A DNA stretch of 47,664 bases from Acholeplasmatales bacterium (GCA_016288855.1 JAEELJ010000065.1:1-47664), one strand, 5' to 3'. Counted from the first letter of the stretch, positions 33,028 through 41,912 are shown. Translations and numbers: made by a program. Notes: generated by a model not told the origin, from the letters alone.

Positions 33028-33990
33028 ATGGCAGAAATTAAAGTTGCAATCGTTGGAGCAGGTCCTGCTGGCCTTGCTGCAGCAAAGGAATTATTAGGAA
33101 AGGGAGTAAAGGTTGATATCTACGACCGCGAAAACTTTGGTGGTGGAGTTATGTCATTTGGTATTCCATCATTTAGAATTAAGATGGAAGCAATCGCAAA
33201 GCAAACTCAACCAGTTATTGATTTAGGTGGTAATTTTATTTTTGGTAAGGATTTAAAGGAATCTGATTTCTTAGAGCTTGCTACAAAATATGATTATGTA
33301 TATTTAGCATTTGGTTTAACTAAGGTTAGACATTTAGGAATTCCTGGTGATAACTTAGATGGAGTATTAAATGCATTAGAATTCTTAAGACAATATAATT
33401 TTGATGAAAAGCTTGGTCTTACTACAAATCGTCCAAAGCTAAATGGTACTGCAGTTGTTGTTGGTGCTGGTAATGTTGCAATGGATGGTGCAAGAGTTGC
33501 TGTTAGATGTGGCGCTGAAAAGACTATTATTGCTTATCGTCGTAGTAGAGAAGAAGCACCTTGTACTGCAGCTGAAATGAAGCAAGCTGAAGATGATGGT
33601 GTAGTATTAAAGTTCTTAACAAACCCTGTTGAAGTTTACGGAAAAGACGGTAAGGTTTGTGGTGTTAAGTGTGAAGTGATGGAATTAGGTGAACCTGATG
33701 AATCAGGAAGAAGAAGACCTGTTGGTACAGGAAAATTTGAAGATATTGCATGTGATTATGTAATTTCTGCAATTGGTCAAATTCCTGATATGGATGTATG
33801 GAATGTTGGTAAGATTGCAACAGACCATGGTTATATTAAGGCAGTTGCTAATGAAGGTGAATCTTTCCAAACATCAGTTGAAAACATCTATACAGGTGGA
33901 GACATCGTTAAGGGCGCAAAGACTATTGGTGTTGCAGTTAAGTGCGGAAAAGATTTCGCTAAGATGATTATTACAAAGCATCAACTATAA
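33028..33990 (+). CDS. GltD-like NAD(P)-dependent flavin oxidoreductase
   Basis: A 320-residue FAD/NADPH oxidoreductase core as in glutamate synthase small subunit and NfnB. The FAD loop is GAGPAG (10-15), then GIPSFR, the NADPH loop GAGNVAMD (146-153) with YRRSREEAP (NADPH-preferring), and a final GGDIVKGAKT. The N-terminal domain with two [4Fe-4S] clusters that GltD and NfnB use for electron transfer is missing, so its electron partner is unclear. No gltB lies nearby. It follows aroC by 32 bases and probably belongs to that transcript; whether it supplies reduced flavin for chorismate synthase is a guess worth testing. Confidence 0.85.
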   Translation: MAEIKVAIVGAGPAGLAAAKELLGKGVKVDIYDRENFGGGVMSFGIPSFRIKMEAIAKQTQPVIDLGGNFIFGKDLKESDFLELATKYDYVYLAFGLTKVRHLGIPGDNLDGVLNALEFLRQYNFDEKLGLTTNRPKLNGTAVVVGAGNVAMDGARVAVRCGAEKTIIAYRRSREEAPCTAAEMKQAEDDGVVLKFLTNPVEVYGKDGKVCGVKCEVMELGEPDESGRRRPVGTGKFEDIACDYVISAIGQIPDMDVWNVGKIATDHGYIKAVANEGESFQTSVENIYTGGDIVKGAKTIGVAVKCGKDFAKMIITKHQL

Positions 33991-34015
33991 AATTTAAAAG
34001 AAAAGAAAAAACATT

Positions 34016-34711
34016 ATGGAAGAAAAATATACAGAGACTGAATTATCAAAAGTAATGATGGCAAAAAGATTGATTTTTGCATTAAGCGCAGTATTTTTAT
34101 CATTAATACTTGGATTAATTTCATTTATTATTGTTAAAAATATTCCATCAACATCATCAAGATTAATTAAATATTACATATATTTAGGTGTATCAGTTGT
34201 AAATATAATTACCGCTCTTATATTCCAATATCTAATTGGAAATATAAAAAAATTAGTCGAGGTAAAAAGAATTATATCTAATATAATTACAGGTATATTC
34301 TTTGGCTCCTTCTTTGCAGTTATATTTTGCTTGATTCCACTTGCTCTAAATTTATATCCATTTGGATACTCATTAACATTAGATGCATTAGATGTTATGA
34401 TAGTATCATTCCATTATTTATGCTTAGGATTAAGTTTTTCATTAATATATATATCTTTATTACAAGATAGCCTTGAAATAGTTTTAAATAAGTATAAATT
34501 TTATTTACCTATTATAACTGGATTATTATATGCAATAATGGCATTCTTCTTTACCGGAAGCTTTGGAATTTATATGCTGTTTGTATTTATATTAGGATTA
34601 GCTCATGGATATCAAAGATTATTATTTAAAACTCAAAATGTAATTTCTTATACTTTAGGTGTATTTGCTTTCTTTATTTTCATAATGATTATTAGATTAG
34701 TATTAATATAA
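34016..34711 (+). CDS. Integral membrane protein, 231 aa
   Basis: About six hydrophobic helices (roughly 18-43, 54-73, 87-112, 126-147, 161-185, 210-230) with few charged residues; no recognised family, no catalytic motif. Located 25 bases after the GltD-like gene and before a terminator, it ends the aromatic transcript. Weak, A-rich ribosome binding region (AAAAGAAAAG). Function unknown. Confidence 0.65.
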   Translation: MEEKYTETELSKVMMAKRLIFALSAVFLSLILGLISFIIVKNIPSTSSRLIKYYIYLGVSVVNIITALIFQYLIGNIKKLVEVKRIISNIITGIFFGSFFAVIFCLIPLALNLYPFGYSLTLDALDVMIVSFHYLCLGLSFSLIYISLLQDSLEIVLNKYKFYLPIITGLLYAIMAFFFTGSFGIYMLFVFILGLAHGYQRLLFKTQNVISYTLGVFAFFIFIMIIRLVLI

Positions 34712-34718
34712 AAAATAT

Positions 34719-34751
34719 AGGCACGATGTTTAAAACATTGTGCCTTTTTTT
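34719..34751. terminator. Bidirectional terminator
   Basis: AGGCACGATGTT, loop TAA, AACATTGTGCCT with T runs on both strands. Serves the aromatic transcript and the convergent esterase gene. Confidence 0.9.
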
Positions 34752-35541
34752 ATAGTCTATATGTAATTTTTTCTTCGTATATATAAGATATAAAATCATC
34801 AAATACTAAATCCCATGACTTTTCATTATGTTTGCCAGTTTTAGATATTAATAGTTTTACATTATTACCCTTTTCTTTTAAATAATTATATAATTCTAAA
34901 GAAGTTTTTAAGTATAGGGTAGTATCATTTATAGAATCAGAAATTTCATTTTTTCCAACATATAAAAATATTTTTGCGTCCTTATTTTTTCTTTTATCTA
35001 AGAATTGATAAAATTCATCATGATATAAGAATAGCGCGGTTGAAAAACAACCAACTATATTAAATAGCCTATCATTCTTAAATGCTAAAAATAATGCGGT
35101 TGTTGCTGCAAGAGAAGAACCATATAAAAATCTATGTTCTATTCCTTTATTAACATTAAAATTATTTTCTATGTATGGAATTATAATATTAGAAAAATCT
35201 TTAATGAATTTCTTAAATTTTGATGTTTTATTTTCCTTTAGTGAATCTATATATGAATATGTTACTTTAAATGGTGCATATTCATTTGTTCTATCAATTT
35301 CATTTGATGGACTATAAATTGAAACACCTAATATATTTTTATTCATTTCTTCATATGCAAAATCTAAATGCTTTTTCATTCTTAATGATCTACCGAATGT
35401 TGCATTTTTATCTTTAAAAGCATTTTGACCATCAAGTAAATATAATATATCTAGCTTTGATTTAGTATCAAAGGGGATATATATTTCTAATGTTACATAT
35501 TTTTTAGATTCTATTAAATATAATTCTTTTTTTAAAAGCAT
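34750..35541 (-). CDS. Alpha/beta hydrolase, esterase family
   Basis: A 263-residue cytosolic hydrolase similar to the putative-esterase (PF00756/Fes) group: ILYLLDGQNAF early in the fold, nucleophile elbow YGSSLAA (S143; the usual Gly after the x is replaced by Ala), acid region YVGKNEISDS (E199/D202) and catalytic His in GKHNEKSW (H238). No signal peptide. Substrate unknown; carbohydrate or siderophore ester cleavage is typical for the family. Convergent with the aromatic operon and divergent from the flavodoxin-like gene. Confidence 0.78.
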   Translation of the reverse strand: MLLKKELYLIESKKYVTLEIYIPFDTKSKLDILYLLDGQNAFKDKNATFGRSLRMKKHLDFAYEEMNKNILGVSIYSPSNEIDRTNEYAPFKVTYSYIDSLKENKTSKFKKFIKDFSNIIIPYIENNFNVNKGIEHRFLYGSSLAATTALFLAFKNDRLFNIVGCFSTALFLYHDEFYQFLDKRKNKDAKIFLYVGKNEISDSINDTTLYLKTSLELYNYLKEKGNNVKLLISKTGKHNEKSWDLVFDDFISYIYEEKITYRL

Positions 35542-35585
35542 ATAATCACCAAGTTGATTATAGAATAAATATGGGCAAAATACAA

Positions 35586-35614
35586 TTTACAAACATAAAA
35601 TATTATTATAAAAT
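35586..35614 (+). promoter_or_regulatory. Promoter of the flavodoxin-like gene
   Basis: TTTACA (35586-35591), 17 bases, TAAAAT (35609-35614). Initiation near 35621 falls after the ATG at 35620, which excludes that start. Confidence 0.65.
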
Positions 35615-35631
35615 TATTAATGGTGATGTTC

Positions 35632-36141
35632 ATGGTAAAAGCAATTATTTATCAATCTCATACAGGCTTTAGTAGACAATTTGCATACCATTTTGCAATT
35701 AAGGTTGGTGTGCCTGTATATTCACTTAAGGAAGCCCAAAAGCTAAAGGATAATATGCCTGTTATTTATTTTTCTTGGATTAAGAATGGCAAAATTGTTG
35801 ATTTGAAAAAGGCTTCACGTTTTAATATTTCTTATGTATGTGCAGTAGGGGCATTATATTACAGTGAAGAGATAGTAAAAAAGCTTAAAGAAGAAAATAA
35901 TATAGATAAATTATATTATTTACAAGGTGGAATAAGATATTATAAGCTTAATATGTTTGAACGTCATTTTATGAATTCACTTAAGAAGAGTATTATTAAA
36001 AAACAAAAAACTACTAAATTAAGTGATATTGAGAAAGAATTATTAATAAAGCTTGAGAAAGGATATGAGGAAATAGATTTAGAATCATTAAATGCACTTA
36101 TTGAATGGTGTATTAATGAAAATACTAATATCGTTTCTTAG
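35632..36141 (+). CDS. Flavodoxin-like domain protein
   Basis: A 169-residue protein whose start, KAIIYQSHTGFSRQFAYHFA, is a flavodoxin phosphate-binding loop (T/S-x-T-G-x-S/T) of the flavodoxin_5 type. The second half (PVIYFSWIKNGKI, YVCAVGALYY) follows the alternating strand/helix order, but the aromatic residues that usually stack on FMN are not obvious. Start at 35632 behind GGTGAT. Possibly a regulatory or electron-carrying flavodoxin; partner unknown. The lipoprotein gene 12 bases downstream shares its transcript. Confidence 0.7.
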   Translation: MVKAIIYQSHTGFSRQFAYHFAIKVGVPVYSLKEAQKLKDNMPVIYFSWIKNGKIVDLKKASRFNISYVCAVGALYYSEEIVKKLKEENNIDKLYYLQGGIRYYKLNMFERHFMNSLKKSIIKKQKTTKLSDIEKELLIKLEKGYEEIDLESLNALIEWCINENTNIVS

Positions 36142-36152
36142 CTGGAGGTATA

Positions 36153-37097
36153 ATGAGAAGTATTTTTAAAAGATTTTTAATTGGAGCAGCTTTAGTTTTA
36201 ACTCTTACTTCATGTAGTTCACTTACTTCATATGATCGAGAAAGACAATCATTTCAATATTTAACTACTGAAAATGTAATTGATTCTGGTTCTAGTAATG
36301 GAGTATCCTATGAAGTATTTTTAGGTGACCCTGAAAGAAAATCAAGAAAAGTATATTATTTTGCAGAAAGTGAAGATACATATGAATGTATATTACAAAC
36401 TTCATTTATGAATGAATATGTATTAACTGGTCTTTCTGGCTCTAATAATGAAATACCATCAGATATAACATCTGAAAGTGATACATATTCTAAATATTAT
36501 CATTTAAATAAGAATTCTATTTTTACATTAAGTAGAATGGAAAGATTTAAAATGCTTTATATTGATATTTCATATACTAAAGGTGATGAATATATATATA
36601 TTAATAATGTTCAGCTACCAACAAAAGAATTAACTTATGATACATTTAAGGAATATGTTTCAAATAATTATAATGATTCATTTGTAACAATAGGTCACGC
36701 ATTTGCAACAATGCTACAGTCTATTGGTAAATATGGAACAATAGAAAATTTAGCTGGTACAAGTGTTGTTGGCGTTACTGCTAGTATATCAAGAATTAAT
36801 ATGGAAAAGGATATGGAAAATACTGGTACAACAACTATATTCCTAGATTTTTATAAATCATATTTAACAGAAGAAGAATATGAAACATTTGTTTCTTGGA
36901 ATGAAGAGTATGTTATTGACTGGAGTTTTGGTGCTCCTGGTGCATATAAGGTTCCTTTATTTATGAAGCCAGGATTAACTAAATGTTATCCATATATATC
37001 TGTTTTACCTTATTTCCAAAATAAGGTTGGGCAATTAGATTATTATAGAGAATTATTTTATTTAGATTTATATTATACATTCTTATTAGAAGAATAG
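36153..37097 (+). CDS. Lipoprotein of unknown function
   Basis: A 314-residue protein with a clear lipoprotein signal: basic MRSIFKRF, hydrophobic stretch and lipobox LTSC (C21), followed by a Ser-rich start to the mature protein. The remainder is a mixed, folded domain with many aromatic residues and no known motif. GGAGG lies just before the ATG. Secreted and anchored to the outer face of the membrane. Function unknown; cotranscribed with the flavodoxin-like gene. Confidence 0.8.
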   Translation: MRSIFKRFLIGAALVLTLTSCSSLTSYDRERQSFQYLTTENVIDSGSSNGVSYEVFLGDPERKSRKVYYFAESEDTYECILQTSFMNEYVLTGLSGSNNEIPSDITSESDTYSKYYHLNKNSIFTLSRMERFKMLYIDISYTKGDEYIYINNVQLPTKELTYDTFKEYVSNNYNDSFVTIGHAFATMLQSIGKYGTIENLAGTSVVGVTASISRINMEKDMENTGTTTIFLDFYKSYLTEEEYETFVSWNEEYVIDWSFGAPGAYKVPLFMKPGLTKCYPYISVLPYFQNKVGQLDYYRELFYLDLYYTFLLEE

Positions 37098-37106
37098 ACT
37101 CTTAAG

Positions 37107-37138
37107 TAAATGCGTTAAGACACGCATTTATTTTTTTT
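37107..37138 (+). terminator. Terminator after the lipoprotein
   Basis: TAAATGCGT, loop TAAGAC, ACGCATTTA and eight T. Confidence 0.9.
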
Positions 37139-37144
37139 AATAAC

Positions 37145-37172
37145 AAAAAAAGGATACCAATTCGGTATCCTT
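37145..37172 (-). terminator. rpsD terminator
   Basis: On the minus strand GGATACC-GAATT-GGTATCC is followed by a T run. Confidence 0.85.
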
Positions 37173-37188
37173 AATTGACTTAATATAA

Positions 37189-37791
37189 TTAAGCTCTGTT
37201 GTAGAATTCGACAATTAACTGTTCGTTGATGTCAGTTAAGAATTCATCTCTTTCAGGAATTCTTACTAAAGAACCAACATTCTTGTCAGCATCGAAAGAA
37301 ACATAAGCTGGACGAGCAACCTTAGCTTCTAATGCAGCCTTAACAACAACTAAATCCTTTGAAGCTTCCTTCATAGCAATAGTCTGGCCTGGCTTAACTC
37401 TATAAGAAGCGATATCTACCTTCTTGCCATCAACTACGATGTGGCCATGGTTAACTAACTGTCTAGCTTGAGCTCTAGTAGAAGCGAAACCTAATCTATA
37501 AACTAGGTTATCAAGACGGCATTCTAATAACTTTAAGAAGTTAACACCTGTCTTACCTTCCATCTTAGCTGCTTCAGCGAAAACCTTAGTGAATTGCTTT
37601 TCAGACATACCATATGTATATCTTACCTTTTGCTTTTCAGCCTGCTGTGCACCATATTCCTTTAATTTGCCTCTCTTGGCACCATGCTGTCCTGGAGCAT
37701 AGTTTCTCTTGATTAATTCTTTACCAGTTTCAGAAATAGAATAACCTAATCTACGAGAAACCTTCCAAGTTGAACCTGTAAATCTTGACAT
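37189..37791 (-). CDS. rpsD: Ribosomal protein S4
   Basis: A 200-residue 30S assembly protein that also represses its own mRNA in Bacillota. The start [18 protein letters not shown], the RxYxPGQHG block (NYAPGQHG) and the S4 RNA-binding domain ([20 protein letters not shown]...[11 protein letters not shown]) are clear. It lacks the zinc-binding Cys set of some S4 proteins. Strong GGAGG ribosome binding site (minus strand, near 37800). Monocistronic, with a 168-base leader and near-consensus promoter. Confidence 0.98.
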   Translation of the reverse strand: MSRFTGSTWKVSRRLGYSISETGKELIKRNYAPGQHGAKRGKLKEYGAQQAEKQKVRYTYGMSEKQFTKVFAEAAKMEGKTGVNFLKLLECRLDNLVYRLGFASTRAQARQLVNHGHIVVDGKKVDIASYRVKPGQTIAMKEASKDLVVVKAALEAKVARPAYVSFDADKNVGSLVRIPERDEFLTDINEQLIVEFYNRA

Positions 37792-37960
37792 TTCTAATGT
37801 CCTCCTATATAAAAATTTTTTTGGGGAGTAAAAATGTCGTTCCTTGACCTCATAGGATATCTTGAATTAAACGTTCACCAGAAGTAGCTAAGGTTACTAG
37901 CTAAGCTAATGTGCTTCAAGATATTTACTATTTATTCATGGATGCTACTTTTACCCACGC
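37792..37960 (-). ncRNA. Candidate S4 leader (autoregulatory mRNA element)
   Basis: Long rpsD leader with two nested pairings: ATATCTTGAA (37857-37866) with TTCAAGATAT (37915-37924), and the 5' GGGTAAAA with TTTTTACTCCC near 37823-37834, the latter ending just before the ribosome binding site. TAGCTA repeats fill the apex. In Bacillus, S4 binds such a leader and blocks translation. No covariance search was possible. Confidence 0.6.
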
Positions 37961-37966
37961 TCAAAT

Positions 37967-37995
37967 ATTTTATCAAATTCATTGTTCCTTGTCAA
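37967..37995 (-). promoter_or_regulatory. rpsD promoter
   Basis: Minus strand TTGACA (37990-37995), 17 bases, TAAAAT (37967-37972) with TGA before it. Confidence 0.88.
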
Positions 37996-38042
37996 TGATA
38001 ATTTTTTTAGGTTATATTATAATATAAGAGTTAGATAATAAG

Positions 38043-38067
38043 GCGTTATGTTCATAACGCTTTTTTT
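38043..38067 (+). terminator. Orphan terminator between rpsD and thiI
   Basis: GCGTTATG-TT-CATAACGC (7-8 bp stem) followed by seven T. No gene lies upstream on the plus strand; a TATAAT at 38018-38023 could start a very short transcript. The remainder of the 322-base gap is the S4 leader and promoters. Confidence 0.75.
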
Positions 38068-38080
38068 CTTATTTTAAAAA

Positions 38081-38089
38081 TGGTATAAT
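38081..38089 (+). promoter_or_regulatory. thiI extended -10 promoter
   Basis: TGGTATAAT at 38081-38089, with the T-run of the orphan terminator at the -35 position. Confidence 0.6.
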
Positions 38090-38113
38090 TGTTTTTGTAT
38101 ACGGAGGTTCATA

Positions 38114-39388
38114 ATGATATACAACGAGATATTAGTTAGATTTGGAGATTTAACTTTAAAAGGAAAAAATCAAAATACATTCTTAAGATCACTATTTAAA
38201 TTAGTAGATAAGAAGATGGAAGGATTAGATGGTATTTTAGTTGAACACACTCATGATAGAATATTTATTCATTTAAATGGCGTTGATCACAATTTAGTCT
38301 TAGAAAGATTAGATAGAGTATCAGGTCTTTCAAGTTATTCTTTAGTAGTTGAATGTAATGATGATATCGAAACAATTAAGACTACTGCATTACAGTTAAT
38401 GCAAGAAGTTGTTTCAGATAAGCCAGTTACCTTTAAGGTGGATACAAAGCGTGCAAATAAGCAATATCCACTACATTCAATGGAAATTACAAAAATTGTT
38501 TCAGGATATGTTTTATCACATCATAATTTATTGAAAGTTGATGTTCATAATCCAGAAGTAGAGCTTTTCTTAGAGGTTAGAGGAGGGAAGTGCTATTTAT
38601 ACAATACTACAATAAGAGCTATGGGTGGATACCCAGTAGGTATTGCAGGAAAGGGATTATTAATGCTATCAGGTGGAATTGATTCTCCTGTTGCTGGATA
38701 TATGGCAATGAAGCAGGGAATTCAAATTGAAGCAATCCACTTTGAATCAACACCATTAACTTCAATTGAATCTGCACAAAAGGTTGTTGATTTAGTTAAA
38801 AAGATGGCATTATATGCACCTAATAATAAGATTATGGTACATATGATTCCTTTTAAAGAATTACATCAAGCTATTTTAGAATATGTAGATGATTCATATA
38901 TTATAACTATTATGAGAAGAATGATGTATAGAATTGCGACTAAAATGGCTGAAAAGCAAAAATGCTTATGCTTAATTAATGGTGAATCTGTAGGACAGGT
39001 TGCATCACAAACATTAGGCTCTATGTACTGTATTAATTCTGTTACAAACATTCCAGTTTTAAGACCACTTGTAACATTCGATAAGCAAGATATTATATCT
39101 ATTTCAAAAAAGATTGATTGCTATGATTTATCTATAAAGCCATTCCAGGATTGCTGTACTGTTTATTTACCAAAGAATCCTACAACAAATCCTCATGAAG
39201 GAAAGGCAAAGCATTACGAAGGTACATTTAACTTTGAAGAAATGGTTGATTGGGCTGTTGAAAACTCTAATGATATAGTTATTGATGCATCATCAGATCT
39301 TGATTTAGCTATGTATGGATTAGAGGTAAGAGATGTACTAAAGGAATATTGGGAGGAAAGAAGTAAGAATGAAGGCAACAAGTTCTAA
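38114..39388 (+). CDS. thiI: tRNA 4-thiouridine synthase ThiI
   Basis: Adds sulfur to U8 of tRNA and can supply the thiazole sulfur of thiamine. The 424 residues comprise an N-terminal ferredoxin-like region, THUMP domain (about 60-165), and a PP-loop adenylation domain with LSGGIDSPVAGYM (185-197). The C-terminal rhodanese domain of E. coli ThiI is absent, as is usual in Bacillota. CxxC-like Cys remain in the DCC block near 350. It overlaps the RDD gene by 20 bases. A cysteine desulfurase is not in the window. Confidence 0.96.
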   Translation: MIYNEILVRFGDLTLKGKNQNTFLRSLFKLVDKKMEGLDGILVEHTHDRIFIHLNGVDHNLVLERLDRVSGLSSYSLVVECNDDIETIKTTALQLMQEVVSDKPVTFKVDTKRANKQYPLHSMEITKIVSGYVLSHHNLLKVDVHNPEVELFLEVRGGKCYLYNTTIRAMGGYPVGIAGKGLLMLSGGIDSPVAGYMAMKQGIQIEAIHFESTPLTSIESAQKVVDLVKKMALYAPNNKIMVHMIPFKELHQAILEYVDDSYIITIMRRMMYRIATKMAEKQKCLCLINGESVGQVASQTLGSMYCINSVTNIPVLRPLVTFDKQDIISISKKIDCYDLSIKPFQDCCTVYLPKNPTTNPHEGKAKHYEGTFNFEEMVDWAVENSNDIVIDASSDLDLAMYGLEVRDVLKEYWEERSKNEGNKF

Positions 39389-40103
39389 AAGATTATTAGC
39401 TTTTATAATTGATTTCTTTATTTTGTCTTTAGTAACTTCATTACTTTCAATTGCTGCATATTATATGCTAAATATTCCATCATTTGCTACAGATTATAGT
39501 AATGCTCAATCTAATTTTTTAGAAGCATTATCTAATTATTATGCATCTAATACAAATAGTAATTATGATGCATTAATGCAATCATTTGAAACTTTTGGTA
39601 AATATTTCTTAGTTAATCATATAATTGATATGTGCATTCAAGTAATCCTAATTCCTACATATTTCATCTTAATTCCAATGTTTTGGGAGAAGCAAACTAT
39701 TGGTAGATTTGCATTAGGATTAAAGGTTGTTAGAAATGATAATGAATTATCTAAGGTTACTATAAAGAATTTATTATTAAGAGAGCTTTTAGGTACTCTA
39801 TTACTTTATGGTATTATTGGAGGTCCTTTAATTTTAGTTTCTGGTATTATATCTATTTTTACAGGTAGAAGTCTTGTTGACTATATAGGTAAAACTAATT
39901 TAATTGATAAGAGATTAACTAATTATTTTATGGAAAATAATATTGATCCTAATAATATTAATGATTATATTAATAGAATGAATAACCAAGATACTTATAA
40001 CGATTATAGTAATCATGATGACGCTATTGATGCTGATATTAATGATCAAGTAACATCTAATAAAGATACAAACGATAATGACGATGATTATACAGTAATA
40101 TAA
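39369..40103 (+). CDS. RDD family membrane protein
   Basis: A 244-residue protein with the RDD signature at its first helix (KRLLAFIIDFFIL), three hydrophobic segments (about 9-30, 80-100, 130-160), an R-D-x-x-G turn (IGRFALGLKVV) and a 60-residue cytosolic tail rich in Asn, Asp and Thr. The tail is low-complexity. Function of RDD proteins is mostly unknown. Its start lies inside thiI, so the two are translationally linked. A poly-G ribosome binding site for the next gene follows. Confidence 0.82.
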   Translation: MKATSSKRLLAFIIDFFILSLVTSLLSIAAYYMLNIPSFATDYSNAQSNFLEALSNYYASNTNSNYDALMQSFETFGKYFLVNHIIDMCIQVILIPTYFILIPMFWEKQTIGRFALGLKVVRNDNELSKVTIKNLLLRELLGTLLLYGIIGGPLILVSGIISIFTGRSLVDYIGKTNLIDKRLTNYFMENNIDPNNINDYINRMNNQDTYNDYSNHDDAIDADINDQVTSNKDTNDNDDDYTVI

Positions 40104-40115
40104 GGGGGGATTTAT

Positions 40116-40670
40116 ATGCTTTTTACTCTTATAAGAAAAACATATCCTGTTGAGGATATTATTTTAAGAGTTTTAAAGGATTTAACTCATGAAGAACTTA
40201 AGATAAAAGAAGATAATGAATATTTAATTATCTTCCATAATTATAATGATAAGGAAGCAATTAAATCCTCATTAGATACATTAAGTAATGATATGATGTT
40301 TCCTTTATATGCATATACATCACTTGATTCTTTTGAAAGAAGATTAAATGAAGAAATAGAAATTGCTAAAATATTATTAAAGGGCATTCCTATTGGATGC
40401 TATGATATAAAAACTGCATTATTAAAAAATCCTCCATTAGAGGATAAGAAATATATCTTAGATTTTATTTTAGAAGGAACAGGTATTACTGAATCATTTA
40501 TTATGGGATTTGCAGATGCTAATTTAAATGTTAGCTTAGCTGCAAAGGTTTTGATATTCCATAGAAATACAATGCTATATAAGTTAAATAAGCTAAAGGA
40601 ATTAACAGGATTTGATTTAAGAGAGTTTAAAGATACTTATATATTATATGGATTAGTATCTAATAAGTGA
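40116..40670 (+). CDS. PucR-type HTH regulator
   Basis: A 184-residue probable DNA-binding protein. The last 50 residues match the PucR C-terminal HTH: ADANLNVSLAAKVLIFHRNT, then YKLNKLKELTGFDL. The N-terminal part (1-125) is of no recognised family and may be the sensor. GGGGGG precedes the ATG. It lies directly before the sugar-ABC ATPase gene, separated by a palindrome and promoter, so it may control that gene; this is inference from position. Confidence 0.75.
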   Translation: MLFTLIRKTYPVEDIILRVLKDLTHEELKIKEDNEYLIIFHNYNDKEAIKSSLDTLSNDMMFPLYAYTSLDSFERRLNEEIEIAKILLKGIPIGCYDIKTALLKNPPLEDKKYILDFILEGTGITESFIMGFADANLNVSLAAKVLIFHRNTMLYKLNKLKELTGFDLREFKDTYILYGLVSNK

Positions 40671-40674
40671 TTTT

Positions 40675-40689
40675 TGTGCATATTGCACA
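40675..40689. promoter_or_regulatory. Palindrome TGTGCA-TAT-TGCACA
   Basis: Perfect 6+3+6 inverted repeat one base upstream of the -35 box of the ATPase gene. It could be an activator or repressor site; the T-rich sequence after it also allows a weak terminator for the HTH gene. Confidence 0.5.
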
Positions 40690-40690
40690 T

Positions 40691-40719
40691 TTGATTTTTT
40701 ATATTAAAGATTGTATAAT
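40691..40719 (+). promoter_or_regulatory. Promoter of the sugar-ABC ATPase
   Basis: TTGATT (40691-40696), 17 bases, TATAAT (40714-40719). Confidence 0.8.
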
Positions 40720-40751
40720 AAAGTTAAGCTATTTTAAGGAGGATTTATTAA

Positions 40752-41912
40752 ATGGCACAGGTAGATTTAATAAACGTCAATAAGGTTTATCCAAATGGTG
40801 TTCAAGCCGTTTTTGATTTCAACTTACACATTGACGATAAGGAATTCATAATTTTAGTAGGCCCATCTGGATGTGGTAAATCAACTACACTTCGTATGAT
40901 TGCAGGTCTAGAAGATATTACATCTGGTGATCTAATTATAAATGGAAAAAGAATGAACGATGTATCTCCTAAGGACAGAGGTATTGCGATGGTATTCCAG
41001 TCTTATGCGTTATATCCACATATGACAGTTTATGATAACATGGCATTCGGTCTTCAGATTCGTCGTATGAAGAAGGAAGATATTCAAATTAGAGTTCGTG
41101 AAGCATCAAAGATCCTAGGTCTTGAACCATTCCTTTCAAGATATCCAAGACAGTTATCAGGTGGTCAGAACCAGCGTGTTGCTTTAGGACGTGCTATTGT
41201 TCAACAAGCTCCAGTATTCTTACTAGACGAACCACTTTCTAACCTAGATGCAAAGCTACGTGTAACAATGCGTGGAGAATTAACTAAGTTACATAAGAGA
41301 TTAGGTGGTACTACAATTTATGTAACACATGACCAAATTGAAGCCATGACAATGGCATCAAGAATCGTTGTTATGAAGGACGGTAGAATCCAACAAGTTG
41401 GTGCTCCAAGACAAATTTATTCTACACCAGCTAACGTATTCGTAGGTGGATTCATCGGTACACCTCCAATGAACTTCTTACATGGTCAATTAAAGGATGA
41501 TGGAACATTCGTTTCTGCAAAGGGTAATTTCGTATTAAGAATTCCTGAAGGAAAGTTAAGAATCCCTCGTGAATTAGGATATGAAAATAGAGATGTAATT
41601 TTAGGTATTAGACCAGAAAACATCTATGATGAAAGAAATGAATTAATGATGGCTACATGGCCAAATGGTGTTGTAGATATTACAGTTGAAATGTCAGAAT
41701 TATTAGGTGCTGAAACAAACATCTATACTAATATTGATGGTGACCCTGTAATTGCTGCAGTTAACTCAAGAGACGATTTAGCTCCAGGACAGCCTTTAAA
41801 GCTTGTTATTGATATGAATCAGATCCATTTCTTCGATGAAGAAACTGAAGAAATCATTAACGAAAACACAAAGAAGAAAGATCCTCTTGCTGACGACGAT
41901 TTAGATATCTAA
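40752..41912 (+). CDS. Sugar ABC importer ATPase, MsmX/UgpC type
   Basis: A 386-residue ATPase of the CUT1 carbohydrate importer type. Walker A GPSGCGKST (37-45), Q-loop Q83, signature LSGGQ (135-139), Walker B FLLDE (156-160), H-loop in VTHDQ, then TOBE/regulatory domain (about 240-370). The signature is followed by NQRVALG rather than RQRVALG. No permease or binding protein is near, as in MsmX-type shared ATPases that energise several sugar importers, including pectin-oligomer ones. Own promoter and terminator. Confidence 0.93.
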   Translation: MAQVDLINVNKVYPNGVQAVFDFNLHIDDKEFIILVGPSGCGKSTTLRMIAGLEDITSGDLIINGKRMNDVSPKDRGIAMVFQSYALYPHMTVYDNMAFGLQIRRMKKEDIQIRVREASKILGLEPFLSRYPRQLSGGQNQRVALGRAIVQQAPVFLLDEPLSNLDAKLRVTMRGELTKLHKRLGGTTIYVTHDQIEAMTMASRIVVMKDGRIQQVGAPRQIYSTPANVFVGGFIGTPPMNFLHGQLKDDGTFVSAKGNFVLRIPEGKLRIPRELGYENRDVILGIRPENIYDERNELMMATWPNGVVDITVEMSELLGAETNIYTNIDGDPVIAAVNSRDDLAPGQPLKLVIDMNQIHFFDEETEEIINENTKKKDPLADDDLDI

